From: Lanius collurio
Lineage: Eukaryota > Chordata > Aves > Passeriformes > Laniidae
Assembly (NCBI GenBank): GCA_020086605.1
Contig: JACBWW010000008.1
Span: forward strand, 25,199,234 to 25,263,233
Direction of reading: 5' to 3'
DNA: 64,000 nucleotides
Shown: positions 13,701 through 28,700 of the stretch, one piece after another
Layout: every line of letters begins with the position of its first letter
How positions within the stretch are numbered: position 1 is the first letter of the stretch
Made by a program: the position numbers and the translations under genes
The notes under the pieces: generated by a model
What the model was told of the DNA's origin: nothing
The model's database searches: none
Seen by the model: only the letters and a program-made list of their open reading frames with translations

Positions 13701-16700
13701 TGGTAAATACCAGGAAACAAACCAGTCACAAAACTGTGCTAGGGCTCTGTGGTCCAAACAATGACAATCAATTCTCTTGTTCTCTAAACTGACAAAATCA
13801 GAAAACAAAACTTATTTCTGATAATCTTGTAAACTAGAGTTTGTCTTCACATCCAAGTACCCAGGCGACAGTAAGTATCCAGAAAACATTAACTGTAACA
13901 CAGTTTGGTTCTGATGCCAGCAGAACAAATATGGCACATACAGGGGAAAAAACTTATTTATCCCACTCAGTATTAAAGAACTGTACATTTCCTCCTGCCT
14001 GACAGGAAGGAAGTATGCCCCAGTTCCCCAGCCAATCCAAATGGTAAAGGCAAATTAATTGCAAAACAAGTATTTATAGGTTACTTAGGCCCTCTTCATC
14101 TTAGGCTGGCAAGCCATCTTCTGATAAATCAGTACCACTTTTCCCTTAGAAGTACAGGCAAAATCCATGTCACAAATGAGGGTGGCAGTGAAGACTAGAA
14201 GAAAAGTGGGGATGTCCTTCCTTGCTTTACACCTTGTCAAATTGGGTCTTCCACTATTACTTCACCAGCACTGAAGTTTATGCCTCTAAACAAGATTTTT
14301 ACTTCAGGAAAAAAAATGCCTTAAAAATACATGGCTAAATACCATAAATACCCATTCAGTCACACTTCCTCAGTAACCTCCAAGAGACAGGATGAAAGAG
14401 TGGTTATTCCTACTGCAGGTTTCATGCAATTAAAAAATTAAAGCATTTGTAAATTCAGGTAGAACAGTCAGCATACTGCAACAGAAAAAGCTCAGAGAAA
14501 AAAGTGCAACTCTTCATAAGCAAACATTCTGGGTTTTTTTTTTTTTCCCTCTTTCTACTGTTGTTAAATAAGTATAACTCTGCAAAACAAATACTACTAA
14601 ACCAGCTTTTCTCATTTCTAAGTATAATCACTGAATTGCAGAATCAGGCTGAATTTGAGAAAACAACCATAATAAAACATGATTACATACCTCTGGCTTT
14701 TGACAGGGTCATAGTACACTTTGGCTAAACCATTTCCAGTACCAACCATGATCTGGTTCAGCTTGGGATGCCAAAGGCAACGCACAACACTCTGAAATAG
14801 TGAGATATTGACAGTTAATTGGTCACTCATCTGGACCTTAGAATTAATATTCACATTGTCAAACAGTGCATCAAACTGTAGTTGGACCCAGCTTAAGCAC
14901 ATGAATGAGTGTGAATGAATAACTCCAGAGTAGAACACAATGTAAAAGGAGTGTCAACACAAGGATGTAGGCAGGGAAGGAAGTAAAAGTTGGTGACAGG
15001 GTGATAACCAGTGGTTTCCACAGACCATCTGTTGCCAAGGTCTTCATGAGCATAATGGAAATGGAAAGTTAAAGAGGGATTTGAAGGAGAACAATTAAGC
15101 TTCAGATATGATATACCGATTCAGGCCTTCATGACTTTCGTGTTTTTATTTTTAATTCTTAATTCTCAATTCTCCCACTTCATTCATCACTTTATCTGTT
15201 TTTTCCCTTCTTGTCATACACTGTTGACCTTTCACTTGCTGACTGTAGAAACGGAAGAGATGCTGATTCTCACTCTTGCTTCTTTCTTACCCACAACACT
15301 AAGAACTTGGTGTTTGAAGCCAATGTCTCACAGTACTGTCACCCTTCTGGTCAGCAGTGAAACTCATTTTCAGACATTAAGAGTATTGTTCTACATGTGA
15401 CTTTGAATCTCCATGTGAGTACTGATTTCAGTCTGATTCAGCAGCACAGAAACTCTAAGACTCAAACTTCTGACTCAAGAGAACCAAAGTGGGCACAATC
15501 TGCCACAGAGGGCAACCCATCTTATCAAAACCACAAAAGAAAGTATCTATTTTTAACAGACAGCAATGCCTTAAAGGGATTGTGTCCAGGGCTAAAGTTG
15601 ATTTGTGCCACTTATGTAATAAATGTATCCAGAGCTAGCAAGATACATTATCCTGTTAGTATTTCATGGAACAATGCTCTCTTTTCTAGCCTTGCCTTTC
15701 TTCTCCCTCCACTTCCCACTGTATGTTCCATACTATTTCTGGTTTTGTCCAGACTCCATTTTTTTTGAATGCCAGGAGGCACATAACATTAAAAATACTG
15801 AAAAAATTCTGAAGCCCATTCAGCCATTATGAATCAGAACTTCATTTTACCACAAGATGATGCATGACACTCTCCTGAGTTGTTTTTTTTTTTTTTTCTA
15901 CTTTGTGTTCTTGTTTCAGAAGAAAAACCAAGTGAGATGAAGTTTCATTAATCAAATAGTCATTCTTTACAAGGCTCCCCACCAAAACATCCTCCTTCTA
16001 CATACACACAATGTACAACATTACACCTTCCCATTTACTTACAGGTACAAATAAACCTGGCCTGCTTATTACAATACAAGTAAAAAACAACATTTTTAGA
16101 GGTAAATCTGAGGTACGCAATAGGTAAGTTATTAATAGATAAGCTACTGATAAGTTATAAGCTAACAAGTAGTTTGATTTAAGTAAGAGTCTTACATATT
16201 GTTATGTAATGCTCAAAATGCTAAAGTAACTCTAAAACACCAAAGCTAGTAACAAGTATTGAAGGTCAAAGGTGGGTGGCCTTTTCTTTTATTAATATTT
16301 ATTGCATGTGGTTAGCCAGCCTTTTAAAACTCTGTAGTTAATGTGATTCTCCACTTTCTACTGTCAAGTAAATGTATTTTATAGCATGGTAGTGGATACC
16401 AGCCAACAAAAACAAGCCTGAGACAGTGTGGCTCAGTGCTGATGGGGTTTGCTGAGTTTCTAACTTGTCAAACATGCACAGCACACTTAAAACCACCATG
16501 GCACGTGCTACAGCACAGGCAAAAGAAAATGCCATTAAATGTAGCCCTATAAATCTTCTGAAACTGTAAAATGTTCCCAGAATATAATATGTTAAAAACT
16601 AAACAAACTCAAGCTCTGAACATGCAAGTAATTTTATTAATCCATTGGCATATAAACCTACTTTATAAGAAATAATAAAAACTATTTATGTGGTTTTCAG

Positions 16701-19700
16701 ATTATTTTAGAAACTGACAATACTACAAAAATACCAAAATACTGAATTTCTGAACTATATACTAAAAAATTTTCCCAATCACATAATCCTAAGGAAGTGA
16801 AAATTCTAATCAGCTGTACAACAAAGGGATCATTGTAGGCAAGGTCTTAACACTGAGAGGGAAGCATAAGGAGAATCTTTATCACACAAAAATAATTAAC
16901 ACTTTAAGAGCATTTATTCTTTGATGCCTCTAACTTCTCTACTGCTTCCACTTAGAACAGCTGAAGCACACATTTTTATCACTGGAAATGCTAAACATCA
17001 AATTCCATCTCAAAGAAGGCCCTACTCCCAGCTCTCCAGGCAAGTAAGTATGTTAATTGCAGACAAAGAAGTGTTTTCCTGCCTTTGCATACATGTGCAC
17101 GTAGGTAGGTACCCACCTACTGATACAGAATTTTACACAACTCCATAATGGTTATGGTTGGAAGAGAAGTCTGGAGATGCCTAGTTCAACCATCCAGCTC
17201 CAAGCATAGTCAGATACTACAGACAGCTCAGGATATCACCCAGTTTGATTTTTATTATTTCCCAGAATGGAGATTCAACAGCCTCTTACAGCAACCTGTT
17301 TCAGTGTACAACCAGTCCTATCATTAAAAAAAAAAAAAAAATCCAACCACAATCCTCAAATCATTTCTTTTGTTTAAAACTAGAAAAACCTATGTAGATT
17401 CTGAAAACAAAAAAATTCCAGGTCATGGCTTAGCAAATGGAAAATTTCTTATATCAAGTAAGAATGGTAAAATGCAGAATGTATCATCACATAAACATCT
17501 TCAACATTTGAAAAAAAGGATTTCTGTGATGGCTGGATATTTTGGAACTATGCTTTTGGAGCATGAAGTCCTGGAAGCCCATCATAAAAACCCTGAAAAT
17601 AATTTTTTCCATAGACCGATGTGGCCAGCTTTGTGATTATAAGAAAATTACAAAAGATAATTACTAGTAATGATTTAAAAGCTGTTTTGTACTTTTGGTG
17701 CAGCAAAAGCATTAAGTTCTTCAAATGAAATCCATCTGAAAAGTCTTTGGCAATGTCTATTGCATATACAAACACAGTAGCTTACATTGGGAAATGCCGA
17801 GAAAACATTGTGAAAATATTTCTCTGAAGTCAGACAAGGAAAATATTAAAAATATCCAAAAGAGAACTCTAAATTTACCTTCCTGACTCTCACTGGTTGA
17901 AGAGGTTAGAACAGATTCAGTGGCTGTCAATGACAGGAGGCAGCTCTGAGGTGGTTCCCAAATAGTCTCAGCCCTATCAGTCTGTTCTCACCTGTGTGTT
18001 TCCCTTTGAATCATGTAAGCAGAGGTGCTGCTGCAGGTAAACAGTAAACACTGCCAAATAATTTTTCTGTCAGGTTATTCTCCATCTAGGTGAGCTCACT
18101 AGACAACTACAAAGCTTTCCTGGTACTGTGCAAGTAATAGTGCTTTGACATGAGTTAACAGCAGTGTCTCTAAATGAGAAACTGAAGACTCATTTTCTGT
18201 AACGCAGAATGGGACACTTATTCTGGCCTAAGAACACATCCCTGTGTTTAGCAGGCACAAATAACCAAAGTAGATTTGTCAGCAAGCAAAAGCTAATTAC
18301 CTCAACTGAAACTGTCCAGAGCACTTAGGCAACACCCCGACAGGAGTAAACAATGCAGAGAGGGCATTTTACAAGGTCAGCAAGAAAAGATTAAAATGAT
18401 TTGTGGCATAGGAGTGCAAAATTTACCCTCTAAGATGAAACCATGAAGCTGGTAAGGTCATAACACTACAGACTGAAGGACTGAAAGAATTTTCTGGGGT
18501 CTTTGGTTATAAAGATGGCTCAATATTGCAGCAGCAAAGGCAAAGTTCAGCTCCCTGGTCCACGCTTCAGTTTTAGTGTGGATACAGCTGATCCAGGATG
18601 GGAAGAGAAGTTGCAGAGGAGTCAGTACAGGTTGGGGGCAGGAAGGAAAGGTTAATGATTTCTAGTAAGAGGGACTATGGTCAGAGATCACACATTGGCA
18701 GTGATTATGTGGATTGTATGTAAGAAGCTTTGGAGAGGACACATTGTGATAAAACAAAGACAAAAAACATTAATGAGCTAATGCAGTGTTGGGATACCTT
18801 GCCTCCCCATTGCGACAATGCAGCAACTATTCCTGGTTCCTATGAATTACAGAGTACACACAGTCTTCACATGAATGTTATATCTTAGACCTAAAATACT
18901 TTTCTACAGCAGTCCAGAGCCTGAGCAGTAACTTAATCTTACCAATATTTTTTTGAATCTACCAAAATGTGAGGTTGCCTATTATGTAACAAAATAACAA
19001 GAACATATACCATGAATGTCTCTTTCCTCCTTCACACTGTTGAAAAATATTAAAGGAAGATTCAGGCTTCTGTCCATCACTGCCTTGTTGCATTCTTATA
19101 CTAGTATTTTACATTTCTGAGAGCTTATCTTGTACAAAAGCATTGATTTTTTTATTTGGAGCATTTCAGCCGAGATCCAACCAAATCTCACTAACTTTTT
19201 ATGTAAACAAGGCCCATGATAACAGTTAATCTCTTTTTGTTAGCAAAATTTTATTAAACAGACATGTATGGGTGCACACATATGGAGGTCATAACCGCTA
19301 CAAGACTGGCATGAAAATGGTTTCACCATTTTCAAAAATATTCCAAGAACTTTCATATGTTTGACATAAATAGGAATCACCACACACTTCTAAAGCACTT
19401 AGGTCAACAGGACTATATTCTTTCTTTGCTACTGTGAAATGAAAAGTAAATCAGAGGGGCCATATTTTACAGAGATGTTTTAATTTCTTTTCCCTCCTTC
19501 AGGAGGTCTTTGTGCTTCTCAGTCAGGCACTATTTTCTTTGGAAACTACCCTTTCTCCCCAAAGACAGTTAAGTTTTAAGGTTAAGTACCATATCAGCTT
19601 TTCAAGTTCTTTTGTAAAGCTTCATTCAAGGAAGAGAAAAGAAAAACATGTTTCCTTATCAGTTAGGCACTCATGGACTGAACATTTTCCATTTTCTTTC

Positions 19701-22700
19701 TTTTCACTTCAGGTACACACTTTCACTCTTCTTGTCTTTCAACTGGCTTACACATTTGCTGCAAAACACCAGATATGACTAATCAGTTAAGAGCAGCTAT
19801 CAGACTTTCAAGCTAAATTCACTAAATTAATGTCTCCTACCACAGCTATTGGAGCAAACTATTTAAATGAAAACACTGACTGCAAATCTGATTTGCAGAC
19901 TGCATCTGCCGACTTCCATCCATGCATGAAATTACCCTGAGAAGGTGGAAATCTCTACTGAATGATGCTGACATACAGCTAATATTCCTACTTTCCCTGT
20001 GTTGGATGTAGAGCCAACATTCCATCTGTAAATTGGGAAAATGAAAAGTGATCTTACAAATAGCCACTAGAAAAAAATTCTGCTAATTCCAGAAAAATGC
20101 TGAAAATGGAAAGGAAACATGATTATCCTAGGTTTTCACACATCTCTAACCTATGACACAAAAATTCATAAGCATTTGAATTAAAAAGTGTTACAATTCA
20201 GATAAAGTTCAGTAACTCCATGGTGACTTTGCTGATGTTTTGACAGTTGTTGGGAAATCAGGTGCAAGTAAGAGAGCTTGGGCTTCACTCTCAGCTAGCT
20301 CATAGAGTGGCAGGCTTTTCTCCTGTAAATTGCCTGCAGTCATAAATCCTTAAATCAATAGAAATGAACGCAAAAGTTACCCATTATCTCCTACTTTGCT
20401 ATTGGCAAGGTCAGAAAACAAGATATTAAATATTCTAGTGCTAGTAGAAGACAATAAACACTCATAGAGGGATGTGAACAGTTTAGACGGGACTTGTTTC
20501 ATCAAACTTAATATGTCTACACCTCTAATCTTTAGGGGTCTATTTTTTAAATATCTACAAATATCCTCCTTTATAGTTAAGAGAGAGAAACAAGCATTTT
20601 ACAGTGGCCTTCAGCTAACCTATTTCAGAGATCTATTTTAGGATGAGATAAAATCACAGTCTGAATAAATTTATTTTTCTCTGTTGATTAGAAAAGGAGC
20701 CTAGGGTGACTGGATCAGCTGTAGACATCTATATTTGGTCAGGTGAATCCCTACAACCTACAGTGGCCAAAATAACTATAAAAGAAAAACAGAAAACTAA
20801 TGAGGATCTATATTACAGCATGTGCTACTCAGCTAAAACTCCACAGTACAAGGATAAAAAATCCTGGTACCCATATTGAATACTCGTACCGCAGAAAGAA
20901 TACATCAGATACAAACTTCTAAAACGGCTCAACAAATCCTGAAAACCTTAGCTTCAAAGATCAGGTCTATCTCTGGAGATACTTAACAACTGAATAAGGA
21001 TAAAACAGAAAAAACTCTGTTTGCTCTTATTGCTTACCCCTTTCCTAACCTACAATCTAATAAATAATTCCTCAGCATCTGTTCTGAAGCCATACAATCA
21101 AAAAGTGAAAGCAAGAGCTCCTGCCCTAAGAAAATATTTTCAATTAGGAGAAGAAAAACTTAAACAAACCTTCCCTCTTTCCTATGTGCAAGCTTTGCTT
21201 CAGTGGCCGTGACGGTATGTGATGGGCTCTGTTTGAACAGCACTGCTTGGATTTGCTGCACTTGGCTGTCCAGGCAGTCAGAAAAGTGACATGTCAGCAG
21301 GGAAGACAGCAAACATGGAAAATTAATTCTGACCATGGCAGTGGATTCTGTAAGGACAGGTGACCCCAGCAGCGGTAAGTGGGGCTTTTCTGACTAAACT
21401 GAGGATTTATCTTAACTGTAATCATTACAAATTCCAGTCTTTTCTGAAAAAACCTTGCCTATCAAAATCAGTGCAAGTATGCATGCAACTAGTTTATTTA
21501 GCACATCTGTCTTTTCTCATATAAAACTACTTCATATTTACAGTGAAGAACTGCTTGCAGTATGTTTTAAATGCAGAGAAGCTCAAAACATAATAAGCAA
21601 TACTACTTAGGAAGCCTATAATAAAAAACAATTACCTTCCAAATTAACATTATTTGTTACTGAAGCCTATATTACATTTGTATTTGAGAAGGGCAAGCAA
21701 TTTTAAACATGAAATTTGAGAGGAGCAGGATGAAGGAATGAAATCTCAGTGTGGCCTTTCAGTTTTATCTTCTTTAGTTCTGGAGCTTGCACATTAAGTC
21801 CTTCTGACCTTAGCAGTACATCTTCCCATATGAGAGGGGGAATGTACAAAGTTATTTCAGGAAAAAACCTCCATTTATTTAATAGAATTTCTATGTCTTT
21901 GAATAAAACATGCAAATATTTAGATGCCAACTGCTGAAGACAGCTTTGCACTACCACAAGTTCCTCCCCATCCCTGTTTAGTTACTACTGTTTTTAAACA
22001 ACTTTTCTAATTAGGAAAGATATTAAAGCAGGGGCTCTTGAGCTTTTCCATTTTATAATAAAGATGTGGAACCATTTAGAAGCTTCAGATATTTAGACTG
22101 CTGTACAGAGGATACAAAGTTTTTGTACAAATTTTCACAGATGCATTTTATGTGGCTTACAGTTTACATGGACCAAAAAAAACCTCTGCCACTTTTTATT
22201 TTATTCATCCCGGCAAGAATCCATACACCTCTTGAGAAAAAAGAGGAAAATGCCTCAAAATATGCTAAAAATCTCATGCTGAGGAAAGATCCATATGCAT
22301 TCTAACTCACAGGCACTACAGGAACTCCTTCTTGTCTCAAAGATCTCAGTGCTTTAAAAGAAAACACTTGTCTCACTCATACTCCATGAAGTTCAGAAAC
22401 AGGCCCTAAGGACTTTTAAACAAGTGTTTCCACACATTTTCACTCAAGTTAACAAATAATTTCTCTCCAATTCTGTGCAACTGGAATTTTAAGGGGAAAA
22501 AAACTTAAAAAGTCAGAAACTTGATATTCTAATCTAAAGATAATAGCAATCTTACCTGCTATGATAATTTCTACACAATTCCATGATATCTACACAATAA
22601 TCAAAGACCATTGATAATGATGGTTGAAATGCAGAATGGAAAGTAAAATCCACCAACGAAGTTAGCATTAAAAGGAAATGCTTCAATGTAGATAGTTCTT

Positions 22701-25700
22701 CCCTTCTCCTACTGTTATCTTGATCTCTCTGCAGACCATCTCCATGAAACATCAGCTACATTAACCATCTGCTGCCCTCCAAGAGCTACAGAATTTCTGC
22801 CTTTAGAATCACAGAAATGCTCAGAGGCCATATCAATTCCCATGTGCACTCTTTAATCTCATTTCACCTCTTAGAGAACAGAGGTGATACAATAGCCACC
22901 TACATGGATTGTCATGCTGCTTTACCTGGAAAAGCTGATCTGCCTCCTGGAAGCACCAGAAGAGGGGATAAAACTGTGTAACTCATAAAACTGCTGTATT
23001 TTTAATAATAATAAAAAAATTAAATAACATATTTAGAAGTACACCATCTTCAAACATCTGCCATTTCTTCTTTCAAGCAAAAATATGGCTAACACCTATA
23101 TGTTCATACTATTCATGCTCTGATTTAAGAAAAACGCTGCTCATATAAAAAGAATGTACTAATATTATATGTAAAAATCTACTGAAAACCCCAATTGCAA
23201 AAATCTTCATGTTCAAGATTTCCCTGGAGCTCTTCCAGGGAAAAGAGCCAACTACAATAAATAAGGTGGGAGGTTAGGGAGTATCTTCAATGCAGTGACC
23301 TGCTATCATTAGATTTAAAATACTCATGAGAATACAGTAGTGGAGGGAAGAATACTAATGTTTTTCCCTTGTGAAGCATGGCTTAGAAAATGTGTGGAAA
23401 TATTCAATAGAAAATGGATAAAGTTTACAATTTTCTATGTAGAAACCAGAAATACCCTAAAAACGTTTTCATAAGCATTTTCATATATTAAAGAAGGATT
23501 TCAATATAAAAAGCATGGATAACAATGCTGTACCACTCATCTTTCTATACAGCTATACAATAATATATACAGCTATAAAATATATTCTTACAAGTGCATG
23601 GAGCCACTGAACAATACTTTGCTCTTTTAATGAATCAAAAAGCAACTTAAGGTTGTACTTGCAATGCTGAGCATTTTCAAGCACCTGGTCTGTTAAAATT
23701 ACAGCCACACTTTCAACACTATATATCATAAAACAACCTTCATGTACACCCCCCCAGACCTCTTCACAGCAGTAAACCCCTCACAGTTTATTACTCTTGC
23801 ATACCTCAAACCTCTAGTGACAGCTCCCCTAAAACAGAGTACATGCTGCTCCAGGATACACAAAGGGAAGGACCACATTGTCCTTACATATATGGAAGCA
23901 AAGAATAAAAACTGACAGGCTACCATACCATAAAAGAAAACACATTCCTGTGATTCATGTATTATACTAGATATTTTTTTGTTGTTCACTTTGAAAAGCA
24001 CATATATTTACTGGGCCTTAAATATCATATTTACTTCCCTATTGTGGAAAATACGGGTTTTCTTTTTAAATAAAATAAATGGCTTTAAAAAAAAAAAACA
24101 AAAAAAAATGAAGTAGCATGATGATCTCTTCCAGAACTTAAAAGAATTTATTTTTCTTAAATTCAAAAGCTTTAAATCATAGTGAAATGGGCCACAATGG
24201 AAAAGTCCTTTACTAAATTACTGCACCTTATAAATAGTAAATGATATTGTTTGAGGTCAAGAAAAGAAATACTGCAATCCTATATCAAGTGTGCATAAAG
24301 GATGCTAGAAGGTTCATATTCCTTATTCCTTCTTTCTTTTTCACTCTTTCATCTAAAAAGAAGCTTTATTTATAGCTTGTCTCAGAAGACCTTCCTGAAA
24401 CATCCCTTAGAGGTATTTTCAGAAGTACTTAATAATTTAACTTTTGCTTATATTTGAGAAACTAAGAAAATATTGAAGAATCCTTCCTAACAGAAATAGG
24501 TTTCCCAAAACAATCATGAATCTATGTTTTTGGATTGTTGCTTATCTACAAAAAACGGTGGGATATTTTAACAACTTGCACATCTTATAATGTACACAAA
24601 CTCATCACCCTAGATGATTTTTACATTAAATTATTAAATAAATGTCCATTAAAAATCAGCAATTCCTGTAACTATACAACCTTTTTTCTTTTTCTTTTTT
24701 ATCTTTCTCAGTGCCCATTCTTGCTTGGCAGTAACAGGGTGTAATACTTGTTATTTCCATATGGGGAAAATGAGTACTCTACTGCTGCCAAGATCAATCT
24801 TGTCTGTAATAAGGATAACTACCGGGTGATCTCTTGGAAGTAGCCAAATGAATGACAGACATGTGAGAGTGATTCAAGTGCCTATCCACAGCTATTTTAA
24901 ATTAAACCGACATTGGGGGAAATGTTGTGTACCCAATTCTTTTTCCCATACACTAGGTATTTATAACTGGTTCCCATGCAGATCTCATGCTTGCATAACC
25001 AAAGCAAGAACTACGAATAAACCTCCCTGGCTTTCATCTGGCAGCGAAATCTCCCTTCCCTTCCAGACTGCAGACGCAGGTACCCCAAAGATGAGACCTT
25101 GCAGCTACAGGTCTTCCTGCCTCTCATACTACCTGAGGAAAAGAAAGTGAAACGGCCTCTGAGTTTCTGGACACAAACTCTGTACCCCCATACTCTGGCA
25201 GTATTGTCTCCTGCCTTCTGTTTAAGTCTCTTTATCCATGTAAGTGGAGTGAAGAAAGGTTCTGCATGCAATTAAAGGTATTTCAGATTAAATAAGCCTC
25301 TAATGCTCAAATTGAGCAAGTTTAATAAACGTATTTTATTGTGAACATTTGAGGTGAGAGAGGAAGAACCTTTCGTAAATAATACTGTCAAGATAGAAGA
25401 GAAAAAGACAGAAAAACTATGAAGAGGCTGTACATTTATAACAGGATTTTTTCAAGTTCCATTAAAAAGAGAGGAATTCTGTACAGTTTAGTAAGCATAA
25501 CCATTGTCACAGTACAAAGTCCTTAAAATCTCCAATTGTACCTGTACACACTGAATCAGAGCAAGGCTGGGTACTGCACACAGAGGATCAGCTTCATTAT
25601 GAGAGTGGGAGAGGCAGGAGCTCCCAGCCTGATGTAATTTTGATGTAATCTGCAGTAACTAAATGACCCAGCCATAACCTGCATCACGGGTGATTTCTCT

Positions 25701-28700
25701 CCTTGATAAACTCATGGAAAAAAAATCCACTGAGTGCTATTAACTGCAAAATTCCTCTATCTGCATCAAGATATCTGGAAAACAGCAGTCACTGGAAGCA
25801 GAAAGGATGGTCAAAGAAGCACCAATAATTTTGTGTTTGGCCTGTTCACATCTCCTCGCTCTACTGGCCAGAGACAGAGGCCATGGTCTCCAGCTCTTCT
25901 GATATTAGTTTCCTTCAAAAAGTATTGCTATTTGTCTAAGAAGCTTGAATTCTACAAAAGTCCCGCTGCCTACATGGTGGGATGGTATTCAGGAGTGGAC
26001 ACAAAACACAGCTGTTTAAGCACAGATTGTGGCTGAGAAAAAAACCCCAACACCAATACAAGAGAAGAAAAGCAAATTAATATTCTATATCCAGCCACAA
26101 CAGCAGAAACTAATCAGACTGTTAGTCCACTAGTAAAACCACAAGGTTTCACTCCAGCAGCTCTGTAACAGTAATGGATTTTCCCATGAAAACTTAAAAG
26201 AAAAGGTGAAAAAAGGTTTGTGTAGTATGATGGAAAGGAATGCCAGACAGAGCTTTGGTCAAACATTCCCATTAAATATTTTCTCATTACCCACTAGGTT
26301 CACTCACAGGCCAATTTCACTGGCTATTTACCAAGGAGGTTTAAGATAATGTTTACTGCTCTTTACTGTTCTTCAATTTTCTAGGCTTGCTGACATTTCC
26401 CTCTAAAAAATCCTTGTGAAATTAAAAAAGTCACACATGAATAGCTTTTATTTTTCCCCCACGGTAGATTTGCTGTTATTCTGATTATGTACCTTATATC
26501 ATTAAACTGGTATACAATTGCCTTCAGAAAGTCTTATTATTTTAATTTTGTACTGGAAACAAATTACTAAAGATGGCTTTTTTCTTTACTAATATGGACT
26601 AAATCTAACTGAAATCACTGAAATTATTTCATTAGTAAAGAGAGCAGATCAGGCTCTTTGCAGAGAGAGATACTGGTGCATTTGAGCTTTTATTACACAT
26701 ATAGCATAGCATAATTTAATCTCTGCAATGCCTAAAAAAAAAACAAAACAAAAAGAGCAAAACTACATATTTCAGCACTAGGTAACATGCAAAACGTAAA
26801 GAAGTGTAACACTTACTTGCAGAAAATAAACAGAAGTCCTATATACCATTATGTGTTTATCTTTAATTACACTGATGCTAAATGCTAACTGCTATTTTTG
26901 AGAGTATAAGGAAAAAATTTAAACTAGGAACGTAGCCAGTAGAAAGCAAGTAATTACTGCACTGCTGAAAAAAATGCTTTGATAAACACAAGATATTAAT
27001 CTCCCAGTTTAAAGACCAATGATCTTTCCAATAAACAGCATTTACTGCTTACAAAACATACAAGCCAGCTTCTTGAAAATTCATTTGCTTTTAACATGCC
27101 TTTATGCGTTTATATTCCATCAAACACAGTAATTTGAGAAGAACAAGTAAAGAATGCTAATGAAAAGGCCAAAAGATACAAACAGTAGAGAGACATTGAA
27201 AAAATATACTGCTTTTATTTTGTAAGACCACTTATAGTCATTTTTCTTCTTTTAGATTCAGATTGATATGCTAAACTGTGTTTTCCTTAGACGTGTAGAG
27301 GTAAAGTTGTAAGCTAGACAGACTCATTGTACAGATATTGGCAGTCCTGACTCACTGAAAATTATGTCATAAGATCAATATTTATGAGTCTTAATTCTTC
27401 AGCTATTATTTCCATTATTTTCATTCTATATGCAAAGCAGAAGAATGATGGGCTTATATTTTATAACTACAAATGAAGAAAACCAGCAGCACTAAAATTC
27501 TATAAACCAAAGTGATTTACTACAGTCTTAAAAAGTATCATATAAATATCAGCACCTACACAAAGTTATAGTATAAAATTATGAACCTGCTTAGATTTGT
27601 ACACATACTTAAAATTTTACTATGTTAGCGGCCCCAGTGAAGTTGCTTATTGAAACTTTCCTACTGTTGGGTCTCAGTTCCATGTTTCTTTTGCATTTTG
27701 AAGGAAAGAACAGAAATTTAGCTCTCAATTCTGAGAGAAACTGAGAGCAGACAGATCTTTTGTGGACTCCCATGTAGCATCACTCAAGCAGGTAAACAGA
27801 CCCTTTATTTCTAAGAGTTAGAAGACAAAGTTATCAAATGAAAATAATATCTTCTTTGAATGCAAAAAAAAAGCAGACTGGTGAGCAACATTTCTCACTA
27901 TTTAAGAGGTTTTGGAGATACAGGATGCACCACTGACAAGCTCTTCCTTCTTGCAGTCTTAGAGGTTAAGTGAAGTTTCTGTACACCGTTACTGACTCGA
28001 TCAGTACTAAAAGGAGATGCCATCATGACTACCTCCAGACACCCAGCTCTAAGGAGTTCAAACTGATTTTGTATGGAATTATGAAACTATTTTGTTCCCA
28101 CGGACAGGAGAGCTCCTACAAAAAATCTACTTCTTGCACTTCATCTTATGTAGTTGTTTTCCTTTTCTCTGTCATGAAGTTTCAGAGGAGATACTGAGGC
28201 ATTCATGCTTTCTCTCAGAAAAAGGTTATAAATAATTGGTTATAAGGCTTGCATGAGAGAATAAAAATCCACTAGAAATTCACATTAGCTAAGTTTGGTT
28301 TGTGGTTTGGCATGCTCCATAGGAGAAAAATATAAAAGATGATTTCTGCTGTATTTGGAGAAATTCTTTAGTACTAAAGAAAATATCCAAAGTCATATAA
28401 AACCCCTTTGTACTTAGATTATATGCTTAAGATGAAAACAGGTGTTTTTCTGCTCTAGGAAAAAACATGTGTTTTCTGCTTTGATAAGAATTCTGCATAT
28501 TTAATTTGTAAGACAGCTGACACCAAACTTATAGGTATAACAAATCCATCCGTAAGCAGGTTTTCCCTTACAATGAACTAAAAGCAGGAAAAAGAAAGCA
28601 GGATGTGAAAAGAAAAGCAAATACAAAGGTAAATTCTGACAAATGACATCCAGCAGAAGGAGGTTTGGTCTGAGGTGCTAGGAAAGACTGTTGTACTGGC

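Noticed and set aside
14618..14938. Minus-strand open frame of 106 codons as a stand-alone gene
   Set aside because: Only 14691-14791 is conserved; the rest is unspliced reading through the flanking introns of WDR70.
15397..15768. + strand open frame of 123 codons
   Set aside because: No recognisable domain, inside an intron, with no splice or promoter context.
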